Assembly (NCBI GenBank): GCA_024734495.1
Contig: JALMQS010000225.1
Coordinates: 3,001,650-3,065,649, forward strand
Length of the DNA stretch: 64,000 bases
DNA from: Forficula auricularia
Taxonomy: Eukaryota > Arthropoda > Insecta > Dermaptera > Forficulidae
Direction of reading: 5' to 3'
This document shows positions 34,053 through 44,748 of the stretch, in pieces (position 1 is the stretch's first letter; the number at the start of each line of letters is the position of its first letter). A model generated the notes under the pieces. That model was not told the origin of the DNA. It ran no database searches and saw nothing but the letters and a program-made list of their open reading frames with translations. The translations under genes and the position numbers were made by a program.

Positions 34053-34900
34053 CAGAAGTGGCCACAATGTGGCTCGCGAGCCGCATGCGGCTCTTCAGTC
34101 AATCTCGTGCGGCTCTTGAACCCTCTTGAATAATACTGATTTTAAAAAGTACAGGGTGGGCCATAAAGATCTCCCACATTTTGAAAAAAATGAAAAAATT
34201 TAACTAGAAAGAAACTGAATTTATTTTTGAAAAGAACATAAAATAATTTTTTTTAATGTATTTTAAACATTATCAGACAAAAGGGGGAGGGAGGGTTCCA
34301 AAATGAAAATTCTAGCCCTTTCGACCAAACTCAACCAAATTTTGTATACATATTCTGTGGACTCCCAGAAGGCTAGAAATGCAAAAACTTATACCCAAAA
34401 TAAGGGAGGGGGGTCAAAAATGAAAATTCTAGCCCTTTCGACCAAACTATGTTTACAAAATTTGGTTAGTTTTTGCATTTCTGCCTTCTGGGAATCCACA
34501 GAATATGTATAAAAAATTTGGTTGAGTTTGATCAAAAGGGCTAGAATTTTTTTTGCCTCCCCCCCCCTTTTTTGTCTGATAATGTTTCAAATACATTTAA
34601 AAAAAATTTCAAATTTGGTTTTTTTTTAGTTAATTTTTTTCATTTTGATCTCTTCAAAATGTGGTAGATCTTTATGCCACACACTGTATAATAATTAAAT
34701 TAAAAATAAAACAAAAATTATTTTTGTAATGTTATAAGTAAGTAGAGCAAAAAATATATGTTACTTCATTTTATTTTATAAATTAAAAAAAAGGTGTCTT
34801 TTTTTAAGAAACCATTAATTATTAATTTCCAAACAATGTGGCTCGCTTTGAAACAGTTTTATCAATTTGCGGCTCCCAAACTTAAGGTTAGTGGCCACCC
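34053..34900. mobile_element. hAT-like non-autonomous element
   Basis: Left end CAGAAGTGGCCAC followed by GGCTCGCGAGCCGCATGCGG; right end GCGGCTCCCAAAC...GTGGCCACCC. TATAGTA occurs immediately outside both ends (34046-34052, 34901-34907), compatible with a hAT 8 bp duplication with one changed base. Its middle was replaced by insertion of the 34152-34686 MITE. Confidence 0.65.
34152..34686. mobile_element. Tc1/mariner-like MITE nested in hAT-like element
   Basis: Left CAGGGTGGGCCATAAAGATC and right GATCTTTATGCCACACACTG are inverted, with TA on both sides (34150-34151, 34687-34688). The interior is a further inverted repeat (AAAATTCTAGCCCTTTCGA, CAACCAAATTTTGTATACAT) with a G-rich left and C-rich right part. 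No transposase. The 69-residue frame is a repeat shadow. Confidence 0.75.
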
Positions 34901-35260
34901 TATAGTATATGTATAAGATTGTCCAAAATCTCTACATACATCTTGTATGATCTGAGCCGTGAATTATTCTCTTGATTGGGATCAATGTAGGAGTTTTGTT
35001 TAATTAAAAATTAAAAAATGTCTACATAAAATAAAGTAAATAATGAAAAATGTAAAAACAGGAAGGAAAATAATTTAAGAAAATGTATAATGATAGTATA
35101 GTAATTAAACCTAATTTGGTCCATTTGAATGTAAATAAATGATAATGAGATTATTAATGTCCTCTAATAAGAGTAATATTATTTATTTATTTTTATATAT
35201 ATAATAAAAAAATTGTATATAATCACTCATCTCTGAATCTTGACTCCAGCAAGACACTTA

Positions 35261-35457
35261 GGGCCGGTTGTATGTCGCAAAGTAAATGTTTTTATCCGCT
35301 AACAAACGGTAGATGATAAATGGAGGGACTGGGATGGCCAATCAGATGACAGGAACTTTCAGTGCCTGTCATCTGATTGGCCATCCCTGTCCCTCCATTT
35401 ATCATCTACCGTTTGTTAGTGGTAAAAAGCATTTACTTTGCGACATGCAACCGGCCC
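35261..35457. mobile_element. PIF/Harbinger-like MITE, near-perfect palindrome
   Basis: The 197 b element starts GGGCCGGTTGTATGTCGC and ends with the complement, flanked by TTA (35258-35260) and TAA (35458-35460). The arms are ~90 b with almost no mismatches. The related empty site at about 31528 reads ACACTAAATATATGAAG, supporting a TWA target duplication. Confidence 0.7.
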
Positions 35458-35606
35458 TAAATATATGAAGTTAAATTTCTTAATGTTGACAAGACCAGGA
35501 ACGATCTCATCTACTTTTGGAAATATGTGTATAATTGTAAGTCAATAAACCAACATTAACAATTCAAATTTATATAATGATAAGAATAACTACTAATGTA
35601 ACACAG

Positions 35607-35641
35607 CTGAAGATGGTCCGATAAATTCAGGCCGAAACGTC
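35607..35641 (+). ncRNA. Hammerhead-like core
   Basis: CTGAAGA, extra T, stem II GGTC/GGCC with a long loop, GAAA, CGTC, predicted cleavage after 35641. Stem I is weak. Confidence 0.5.
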
Positions 35642-35692
35642 TTTAATCTGGGAATTTTATTAGAGTGAATAACTCCTTCAACCCTTTATATT

Positions 35693-36065
35693 TTTAATTA
35701 TTTTTATTTATTTATTTATTTAAGATTGCTTAATCTTCCCCTTTGGGGTTTAGCCTTGTACAGATTGGTTATCATTAACATTTAACATTCCCTTAAACAT
35801 TACAATTTCTGACCTTCATAGATTCGTCTTTTCTTCCTCTTCGCTTCCCACCCCTATACATCATTAACTGTACAAAATTAAACAATTTCTATTCTATTGG
35901 TAAAATATTTTCCTTCTTCTCCTCCATCCAATTGAACCACTCATCTCCGACTGTCGATTTAATATATTCGTATTTGGTCACATGTGTTATCGCTTCATTT
36001 TCTTCTTTGCAAAACCAGCATTTGTTTAGTTTACCTACTCTAATAATTGTTCCGAATCTTATACT
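35693..36065 (-). pseudogene. LINE 3' end with zinc-knuckle C-terminus
   Basis: On the minus strand a frame (about 36063-35908) encodes KLNKCWFCKEENEAITHV followed by DEWFNWMEEKKENILPIE and a stop. It resembles the C-x2-C-x8-H-type zinc knuckle that ends the reverse transcriptase of many non-LTR elements, with the last Cys replaced. The 3' untranslated part ends with (AAAT)n at 35693-35725. It is 5'-truncated, as is usual for LINE insertions. Confidence 0.6.
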
Positions 36066-37016
36066 TGACTATATTTCTCTATTCTTTTCTTTAATATATG
36101 TATATATCTACACATATTATTCAGTCGGCTGGCTAAATTGGCATCTATGTAGTTCTCAAAGTCAAATATTAAAAATAAATAAAAATAAAATATATTATTC
36201 AGTAGATAGTTTTTGGTTCCTATATTGGTTTTAATATTTCTATATAATTTGCTGAAAGTTGATCTTTCAATGTCTGACCATATGTGTGACTTATACTTAT
36301 ACCTATAATATTATTGAAATATTAGACTGAAACAGCACAGAGAATGATGAGATAATCTTATCAAAATGCACTTTCCTCAGACAAACGATAAACTTCACGG
36401 CCACATGAAAACGACTTCACAATATGGTGTCAAAATGTTTTGCGTTCTGATTAAAAATGGTCAATCTAAGTGGTTACCTCCAAAGTAGTTAAGTGTTACA
36501 TATGGATATTGGTATATATCCATTAGTGTTTTGTTTTGAAGCAACTATTTTTTTTATATGTAAGTACCTAGATATATATGAAAATCTTGTAGTACCTATA
36601 AGTAGAAAAAATATCGTTAGGCAAGGAGAGCTCTTAAGTTTAATACAAGATTTTATTTTAAAGAAACATTCTAATTGATTTATAGGTATATTTAAATCTG
36701 TTATATAATCTATCAGATGACTATTTCTAAAGGGTCGTAATCGAGGGTTAATTGAGAAGACAGGTTATCTCATAATCCCTCCAGAAGTACTTCTGAAGGA
36801 AAGGAATTGCCATATTGACTCAGAAATCAATCGGCCTAGAGATCCATATGTCTCTACGATTCTTTATTTGAGTGGACCATCGGGTATAGGCTCTGTCGCG
36901 TGATGTATTTTGTGAACCTCTTTTGACCAACCTATCTACTCTATGTACTAAACTATTAGTTAAAGGTAAAAAAGTAACTCGATAAACCCACATATGATGA
37001 GTTCACGATGTCATTT
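36066..37016. other. Non-coding
   Basis: AT-rich; no recognisable gene. Confidence 0.4.
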
Positions 37017-37313
37017 CAAACCACGTGACTATTTATTTATTGCCTAATTTGGCTCTTGTAATATACAAATACAATATTTGAATCATAATACCATATACAT
37101 ATATTAACTTAAAAAATTTACATTATATTTAAGATGGAACCAGGCCCATATGAGCGTAGACATCCCCCAAGTTTTTCCAGGTCATTTTTTGTCTGGCAAT
37201 TCTGATCTAGTTCTTCCAGCCAGAGGTTATGGTCATTATTGCCCGATGTGACCAGCATTCCTGGACGATTGTGGAGTTGAGTTATTTTATCATTCAGACA
37301 AACCACGTGACTA
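37017..37313 (-). mobile_element. 5'-truncated retroposon with 15 bp target duplication
   Basis: CAAACCACGTGACTA at 37017-37031 and 37299-37313 brackets 267 b. It ends, on the minus strand, in an AATAAATAAAT tail. Its open part encodes NNDHNLWLEELDQNCQTKND and about 20 further residues before a stop. I do not recognise the protein. A poly(A)-like tail plus duplication shows LINE-mediated insertion, of either a LINE 3' end or a retrocopied mRNA. Confidence 0.7.
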
Positions 37314-37448
37314 ATATTTAATATATATGTGCATATCGACATACAGGTTACCAACACTTATTAATGGCGACTTTTTCTTAGTGTATACTCTCTGAATATG
37401 GTATGGAAGAACTAAAAATAGTCCCATAATCATATATTTTTAACTGAC

Positions 37449-37550
37449 CGAAAAATATAAGATGAAGTGGAGGAGATGTTCGTTATTCTTTGGTCAAAGA
37501 AAGACCAAAGAATAACGAACATCTTCTTCCACTTCATCTTATATTTTTCG
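37449..37550. repeat. Near-perfect 48 bp hairpin
   Basis: CGAAAAATATAAGATGAAGT and onwards to TTCTTTGGTC (37449-37495) is followed by a short loop and the complement (37502-37550). No longer copy was found in the window. Confidence 0.75.
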
Positions 37551-38179
37551 TTCTTCTTAATTTATATTGTTTTATTTTCTTGATTAATTAAATGAAATTA
37601 AATCTGATCTTTTATTATCTCCTTTGCATGAATATTTCTCTATCACTTTCTCTCTTTCCCACTTCTTTGGCCCAAATCAACAAAAAGTTGTAACAAATTT
37701 GTTTTTAAATTCTCATTTAGAAACAAATTAATTTTAATAAGCATTTAAAATGAAATGATTGGAAAAAGATCATCTTGTTTAGGTAAAACTTCATTGAATA
37801 TTAATTTCAACTTAAAGGTGAGAGGAGGGATTCCGAATATCAGGATGTCTATTATTATTATTTAATATATTTAATAATTGAGCTGTTTTTTTAATGTACT
37901 AAACTAGTCTTTTGGTCGAAGGCCAATAATATTTAAATATGAAAAAAAACTAATCATGAAAATGGTAATTCTTCATTCATCATCCCATGAAAGGGTCCGG
38001 GTTCTTAAACACCGAAGGCACAGCTATATAAACGCAGTCGCTGTCAGATACAATCTGACCTAAAAAACGGAAATTCATCATCAGATCTTAAATTTATATT
38101 CAATGAGCGCAAATCACTTATAGAAATAAGGAAAAAATTAAAGTAATTAAAACAGCAAAATTATTATAAATTATATTAA
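37551..38179. other. Non-coding
   Basis: No feature recognised. Confidence 0.4.
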
Positions 38180-38217
38180 TCTACTCTTATTAAACGAGCA
38201 AAAATTGTATATATATA
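38180..38217 (+). mobile_element. Helitron-like 5' end, truncated
   Basis: TCTACTCTTATTAAACGAGC preceded by A, as at 16293. It is cut after ~37 b where a different element starts (CCGGGTGAGTTTTTTATC). Confidence 0.55.
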
Positions 38218-38986
38218 CCGGGTGAGTTTTTTATCTTGAGACAGTCTTATAACTCAAAAACAGTGCATTATATGGAAAAAAGTTCCAAATAAAAGTTTAT
38301 TTATATCGAGGGAGAAACTAAACTACCCTATTGTTTGTCGACTTAGAACAAGCTTTCAAGGGTATTTCTAGTTCAAGTTCTGTTTTTTAAATGGAACCCT
38401 ATATTTTTCATTACGTCTACTTAATCTTCAAAAAAAGCTAAACAACTTTTATAAGAACTATTTTTTATACGACATCAAATAAACAAAATACATGAATCAA
38501 TTAGATCTCAAAAAAATCTTAATAATTATTTTTAACAATTATTTAACTTAATTATCAAATAATAATGATTAAATAATTGATTATTAAGTAAATACTTATT
38601 AGATCGAAAAGTTACAACAATGAAAATAAGTATAAACACTTTTATAATGATCTTAAAACTTCATTAAATACTCAGATTTAAGAGATTATTTTCCACTTAA
38701 TAGAACTACTTAAAATTCTTGGTTTAAAAAAGTTTATTTCTCGTGTCAATCCAGTAGATAGTTAAATTGTATTACTATAATAAAAATGGAGCATTTTTTG
38801 TTAAAGACAGAATTGAAATAGTCTTAATTTATGCGGTGAATGTTGAAGAAGTGTTATGGATGACGAGCGTTTTCCTGATAGGAATACACCCTCCCAAGCT
38901 TCATTTCATCGTGTTGTAAATCTGTTTAAAAAATACATGAAGTGGAAACGTTACGAAGAAACTACAACAGGCCAAAATAACGTCGC
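38218..38986 (+). mobile_element. DNA transposon relic with DUF4817-type coding start
   Basis: Begins CCGGGTGAGTTTTTTATC directly after the truncated Helitron-like end and includes AAATGGAACCCTATATTTTT, a phrase I recall from insect transposons. It then runs into the broken coding region at 38785. The right end is missing. Confidence 0.45.
38785..38986 (+). pseudogene. DUF4817-like helix-turn-helix fragment
   Basis: The first frame reads FFVKDRIEIVLIYA. After a one-base shift near 38833 it continues (with an in-frame TGA) DERFPDRNTPSQASFHRVVN. DRIEIVLIY...RFPDR..PS..SF.RVV is the signature of the DUF4817 helix-turn-helix found at the N-terminus of insect transposon proteins. Sequence resembling the CGAGGGGTGAACC MITE end truncates it at 38981. 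Confidence 0.6.
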
Positions 38987-39050
38987 GGTTCACCCCTCGC
39001 CCTTCCCTATATCAGTATCTATCAAATGAATTATTATTATTAGCATGATA

Positions 39051-39256
39051 TAATTTTTATAATAATTGTTGATTCCCCTGCTGGTACTGATTCTGGGTTG
39101 GTCTCTGGGTTGGGAGATGTTAACCTAATTGTGATTACATGTTGAGAGAGACTTGCTCATTTATATGTTAATTATTTCTGCATTTCTTTTTATTTCGGCT
39201 CTACAAGGTACTTAGAGCATTATTTTTATGATAAATAAATAAATAATTTTTATAAT
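39051..39256 (+). mobile_element. 5'-truncated retroposon with 13 bp target duplication
   Basis: TAATTTTTATAAT at 39051-39063 and 39244-39256 brackets 180 b ending in GATAAATAAATAAA. The last part, TCGGCTCTACAAGGTACTTA, looks like a LINE 3' untranslated region. No coding part remains. Confidence 0.65.
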
Positions 39257-39375
39257 CATCAGAGTAAACATGGGAAAATATTCATTTTTTATGTCGAATT
39301 CTACAATACAGTTAACTCCATGCTACCTATTAGGAGTATATGACTGGATATGATTTTCAATGAAATTCATATACG

Positions 39376-39663
39376 AACATGAATTTAGGTCATTTATCAA
39401 AGATTTTAATAGATATGTTTATATTGCATGTAGGAGGGTCTTGTCGTCTCGGGAGTTGAACCCAAGCACGAGTACCCTTTCCGAGCAACTAGTCAGACTC
39501 CTTTGAGACCATGTTCTTCAAACATGCAATATATAAGTCTCTGACTAGTTGCCTGGAAAGCGTACTAGTGCTTGGGTTCGACTCCCGAGGAGACAAGACC
39601 CTCCTACATATAATATAAACATATCTATTAAAATATTTTGATAAATGACCCTAAATTCATGTT
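39376..39663. repeat. Inverted pair of tRNA-like T-arm sequences
   Basis: The arms (39376-39500 and 39538-39663) are inverted copies beginning AACATGAATTTAGGTCATTT. Each contains CTTGGGTTC(A/G)ACTCCCGAG, a tRNA T-arm-like hairpin, and GACTAGTTGC. The 5' half of a tRNA is not convincing. A second tRNA-like foldback, comparable to 32108-32530. Confidence 0.6.
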
Positions 39664-40189
39664 GGTAAAATTAATTGATTATATATCACAAGGTTGATTT
39701 TGAGAAAAAATTTAATCTTTCTTTCTCAAATACCTAGATACTCTTTCAATACAGAAATTCATATAGTTATGGAAATTTCATGAAATTGTTCTACTTTCAT
39801 TTTCCGGTTAAGTTACTATGTTATATTGAGGGGCGCTCCTCGCAGCAGAAGGAACAAAATACATATACCTACGCTAAACTTCTATAATAATTGAATTTCT
39901 TGAATAAAACCTACATATCCATGGAGAGATGCCCACGCTATTTACTTGCCACTTTGCATGCAATTCAGAAACAGGCTAAAAATTAATATTAAATTGGTCC
40001 CTATCTGGCTCTCTTATTAAATAGCTCTCCGTCATTTATCTTTTATGTAAATAATTTAATGAAAAATTGTTCTAACGGAATAAAAAACAACAATTCTCCA
40101 AAAACTTCTTTTGAGAAAATCACGTGATTTGAAAAAGTCAGTATTCTTTACAGCCTTTTTTTTAATAACCAAATATATATTTTTAGAAA
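39664..40189. other. Non-coding
   Basis: No feature recognised. Confidence 0.4.
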
Positions 40190-40548
40190 AAAAATCAAAT
40201 TCAAAAAAAATTAAATGGAACAAATAAAATAATAAGAACTCAAAAATCAAATAAAATGCACTAAAAGGTATAAAATAATTATATAAACAAAACAAATAAA
40301 CATAAACAAAGAAATAAACAGGTTCATAAACAAAGAAGTTATGGGTGAACATACATAACAAAAAAGGTCCAATACCAATCAAATTTAGCTTTTTACCAAT
40401 CGAAAACTATACTGAACACAATGCAAAAATAAAGTAAAAAATCAAAATCGGTTCACAATTGGCGAAGAAATCGAGTAACATAAGCACACAAAAAAAAAAA
40501 AAAAAAAATCAGTCGAATTGAGAACCTCCTCCTTTTTTGAAGTCGGTT
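40190..40548 (-). mobile_element. AACCGACTTC-family element, copy 5 (palindrome lost)
   Basis: Ends CTCCTTTTTTGAAGTCGGTT at 40548. The body (ATCGGTTCACAATTGGCG, GGTTCATAAACAAAGAAGTT) is present. The palindrome is reduced to one diverged arm. The 108-residue minus frame is spurious. Confidence 0.65.
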
Positions 40549-40829
40549 AAAAATAAAGTAAGGTTTTCTTTTTTTTAAGACCTTCGATTACTGTTCCATT
40601 TTGGCTGTACCAATGATGTTTTTTGTATCTTTCTCTGTGTATGTGTCTGAACTAGTTTAGTTGGAATATTATGGCCAGTTAAATTAGATTCGGAAATAAT
40701 GGGCTGGGAATAAATTTTCAATTTAGAAATTTTTTCTGAATAAATTCCCACCTTTTCGATCACTATTCTGAAAATTATCAAATAATGAGAAATAATATTT
40801 ATTAGTAATGAAGCTGTTGAAGACTTTAA
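40549..40829. other. Non-coding
   Basis: The 68-residue minus frame has no motif. Confidence 0.35.
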
Positions 40830-41775
40830 TTGTTGTGATTAATTTTATTAAGAGTTGAATTTTTAACAAAATCACACATAATTAATTATAATTATTTATT
40901 GAACATGAATAAATAATACAATAAAACCTACGACGTTTCGATCGATATATTTTGCCATCGTTCTCAAGTATGAGCAAAAATCGGATGGATGTAAGGCTAG
41001 TCTTATTTTGGGTATTTTCGATTTTTTACACTGACAGATGCTCACATGGTTCCAAATAAATTTTAAAAAAATATCCCCCAAATTTAAAGTCCCCATCTCA
41101 AAATTAACCTGTGCCGCACAGCGATTCAAGTTTCCCATCTAAATGGCATGGGGTTTTTGGCACTGAATGATCAATTATTTATTCTGGACAAAGCAATAGT
41201 TCAAATAATTTGAAACTTTGTAAACTTTATCCTTATAATAGTAGCTTTCCTTCGGAATTTTTACAGATTTTTAGCTACTATAATTTTGGAGTTTATATCT
41301 AGATAAATATACGACTATATCTTAGTGTTAGTAAGTTAGTAGACACCAAAATTATAATAGCTAAAAATCTGTAAAAATTCTGAGGCACCAGCTACTATTA
41401 TAAGGACAAAGTCTACAGAGTTTCAAATATCTTTGAACCATTGCTTTTTGGCCAGAATAAAAAATTGATCGTTCAATGCCAAAACCCCATGGTATTAAGA
41501 TGGGAAACTTGCATAGCTGTGCAGCACAGGTAGAAATTGAGATAGCGACTTTAAATTTGGGGATATTTTTTTTATTTATTTCGAACCATAAGAGCCTCTG
41601 TTAGCGTAAAAATTCGAAAATACCCAAAATACGGATCAATCCTAGTGTTCATTCTTGAGAACGATCACAGGATAAGTCGATCGAAACGTCGTAGTTTTAT
41701 TGTATTATTTATTCGTGTTCAATAAATAATTATAACTAATTATGTGTGATTCACTAAAAATTCAGCTCTTGAGAA
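40830..41775. mobile_element. Foldback with diverged hammerhead-like cores, centre filled by a MITE
   Basis: The left arm (about 40855-40990) and right arm (about 41646-41770) are inverted copies. They share AATTATTTATTGAACA(T/C)GAA, ACAATAAAAC and CGACGTTTCGATCGA. Antisense (40932-40967) and sense (41655-41690) cores read TTGAGAA, C, GATC...GATC or similar, GAAA, CGTC. Thus C3 and G8 are changed while stem II, GAAA and CGTC remain. Confidence 0.6.
41000..41642. mobile_element. MITE family GGGTATTTTCG, copy 1
   Basis: An inverted repeat over almost its entire length: TCTTATTTTGGGTATTTTCG at the left, its complement at the right, TA on both sides (40998-40999, 41643-41644). Internal arms share GCCGCACAGCG-like, CATGGGGTTTT and TACAGATTTTTAGCTA. 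A homologous element is at 44749-45467. Confidence 0.65.
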
Positions 41776-42806
41776 ATAATAATTTATTCGACTCTGAATC
41801 CCAGGAAATAAAAAACGAATAATCATGTATATTAAATTTAATAGAAATATTGAATTAACTCAGGAAATCATCGAAATTTCATCATGAAGAAAGCTTAGAA
41901 TGAATTTAATTAAAAATTTCTTTAAACTCAAATTATCAACTTTTTCCGAAACAGTTTCTTATTTTGGCTTAACTAACATAAAAGAGACGAAAGTGAATAA
42001 TTACTCGACGCTTCTTCCAATTAAAAATTTAATTTATAAATCGTTTCATTTGTTTCATACTTGCGTTGCGAGGTAAACATGTTTGTGTCCATCCAGGGTG
42101 GAAACCACCCCTGTGCTCAATGCTCAAAGTCTTCCTCTCATTAATCATTCATTTTGTTTGAGTAAATTCATTAGAATAAATATCAAATATTAGTATTGGA
42201 AATCGCATTTGTTTCCTATTACTATTTATTTCCTACAGCATTAAATAAATATTCTGACCATTTATAATAAAAGCAATGAATAATGAATGATAAGCTATTA
42301 CGATTATTTGACATATTTACTATTTTTTACTACTTACACTTTTTTAAATAATAACTTAGACTAATTTAAGTATAAAAATAAAAAAAATCACTTTTTAAAA
42401 TTCAGTATGCAGAATTCATTAGTGAAATTTTCGACTCGATTTTCTTGATGTCGGCCATTTTTTCATAATATTTTTCATCACTGGAAATCTATAGGATTAA
42501 TTGAAATAATAATTTCACTTAAGGTAGTTGTTTCACCATATGGGTTTTCTTATGATTTTTTTGAAATTTAAACAGATTATTATTTAAATACTCCTGCATC
42601 GATTGGTGGCAAAATGAAATTGATGAACAATATACTAGTAGTTCCGGAGATATTAAATTTCAAAGATAGAGTTTTTCAGACTGTCATACATTGCGCTATA
42701 CAGGATATCGGAAAGTTTACATACATATTTAATTATAATTAAGAAACTCTTCTTACCATTGTTATAAAAAACTAAACCAGCATTAAACAATAACTAATAC
42801 ATTTTT
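41776..42806. other. Non-coding, AT-rich
   Basis: No gene or repeat recognised. Confidence 0.4.
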
Positions 42807-43349
42807 ACTTTACCATACAGGGTATGGTCAAGTATTGTAATCGTGCATGAAAAAAGTGGTTTTTTTTCCTTCTTTTTTTCGAAATATCTCAAAAACGGCT
42901 TAAACTATTTCGATTAAAAAAATTGAGCGAAACCATGGCACTTCGCTCTACAAAAAAGCCCTAATAAGTGAACATCGAAAAAATTATATTTTTCGAGATA
43001 AAATTTTTTTTGTCAAAATGTCTGTTAGTCTGTGCGTTACCAAATTTTGTGGACGAGCTAGCTCAAAAACTAGTGTGAATATCAAAACCAAATTTCACAC
43101 GTATTTTTGGTCCATTGAGATTAAGAGCTGATTAGATTTTGGTGCATATCGATCCAAAATTAAGGGGGGTGGAGGGGGTTAAAAATTAAAAAACTAGGTC
43201 ATTTGACCAAACTCAACCAAATTTTGTATACATAATCAGTGGGACCCCAGAAGTCTAAAAATGGAAAAACTAACTCCCTCCCCTACATGATTATAAATAA
43301 TTTTATTAAAAATTAAATATAAGTGAGGGGCCAGGTTGTATGGTAAAGT
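42807..43349 (+). mobile_element. Repeat R1, copy 2
   Basis: ACTTTACCATACAGGG and TGTATGGTAAAGT termini, with an interior like 12543-13343 but with only one G-rich unit. Confidence 0.7.
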
Positions 43350-44126
43350 CAAGTGGATGGCCACATCAGAACACGTCAGGTTATTTAAGAAAATTTTAAT
43401 TCATATTTATAACAGAGTTTCTGAGATAATAATGAATTAATAATGAAATAAAGTAAAAATGTATAATGAAAAATTTACACTAAAAACAAGCTGGCAACAA
43501 CGTATATATTTAACATAAAAAGTGGATTAACTTTAGTACTTTTTTTACGTTTTTTCGCTTCAGCCATTGTCGCAATAGTTTTCAATCGCTTATTAAGAAC
43601 TTTTTGTTTTATAAATCTCCTTTTATAATGTACTTTATCTGACATTTCTATGATAAAATATATACAAGCTCGGACAGTGTTGCCAGATTTGTCAAAAGAT
43701 CACCGGATTGGCTAGTAGTCGTACATAAACAGCAAACAGTTTTGGGTTCACGCATTATGAATCCATATTGTCTGTTCTATATACTCTAGCATTAACTTTT
43801 TGCTAGTATTGTCGCGAAACAACGACCTTAAATTGCTAATTTTTTCTAATTAAACTGATAGTAAAAACGCAATGTATACTTATATTTATAATTACTATAT
43901 ATTGATTTAAAAAAATAGTAGAGCTATATATTTAACATTTCAACAGACTTTTTGTTAAATTTTTCCATGGAATAATGTCCAAAGTTTTATTATCATCTAC
44001 TAATGTGAAAAATTCCACAAATTCTTCTGTAAAAAATGAGATACACATTTATCAAATAAAACCGTGTTTCTAATTAAAATGAAATAATAATAATAATTCC
44101 TTAAAGTTATCCCTTTTTGATTTTTA
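43350..44126. other. Non-coding
   Basis: Contains a CAGTGTTGCCAGATTTG stretch at ~43676 that looks like a transposon end, without a partner. Confidence 0.35.
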
Positions 44127-44745
44127 CTTTAACATATGGAGTAGGTATAGTGAAGTCTTGTAAATTAGGATGATGTTTTTTTTTTTTTTAATGTCTACAA
44201 AAGAATTATTAGAAACTATTTTTATGAAAAAATCAGCAAAATCATGGTATTTTGGTCTATATTGAAGAAAAAAATATTTTATAAGAGAATAATTATTTTG
44301 TCAAAATACCTGTGAGGAAAGTGCTCGCCAAATTTTATTTTCGATCTAGCCCAAAATCAATATGGTACCAAGAGAAAATGAAACGTTTAGTTTTTTTTAT
44401 CATACTTTAAATCAGAGGTTCAAGGGCTCTTAAAAAAATAAAAATATAACATCAAAAACTAATAAAGATAGTATTTAACATGAAAGATGTGAATATTTTT
44501 TAGGATGCCCGAAATTGGAAGAGTGGGTGCCCAAAAAATTAATTATCGCCTCTTTGATATATAGATATGTGCCAAATCTATACTATATATCCTCTAACAC
44601 TACTAGATTGACTAAACAAGTGAAATTGATATTAGCCCAAAGTGAGAGAGAAGGATTGCATTAAAAAAAATTGAAATTATATTTTATTTAATTTTAATAT
44701 ACGAAGGAGTAGGGCAGGCGTATTGCGAAGTCATATGGATGGACA
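44127..44745 (+). mobile_element. Repeat R1, copy 3 (diverged)
   Basis: Starts ACTTTAACATATGGAG and ends CGTATTGCGAAGTCATATGG, with recognisable internal words (AAATCATGGTATTTTGG, TTTTGTCAAAATACCTGT). It is followed within a few bases by the next MITE. Confidence 0.5.
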
Positions 44746-44748
44746 ATA

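Larger units (their letters stand above)
35170..35700 (+). mobile_element. Hammerhead-bearing Penelope-like/retrozyme fragment, split by a MITE
   Basis: Related to the reversed sequence at 31480-31640. The right part holds a hammerhead-like core (35607-35641) followed by GGGAATTTTATTAGAGTGAA. A similar downstream word (GGGAGTTTTATATTCAACAG) follows the degraded core at 61943. No reverse transcriptase. The 197 b MITE at 35261-35457 interrupts it. Confidence 0.5.

Noticed and set aside
35170..35700. An autonomous Penelope-like element
   Set aside because: No reverse transcriptase or GIY-YIG endonuclease coding sequence is visible anywhere in the window; only the hammerhead-bearing terminal type is present.
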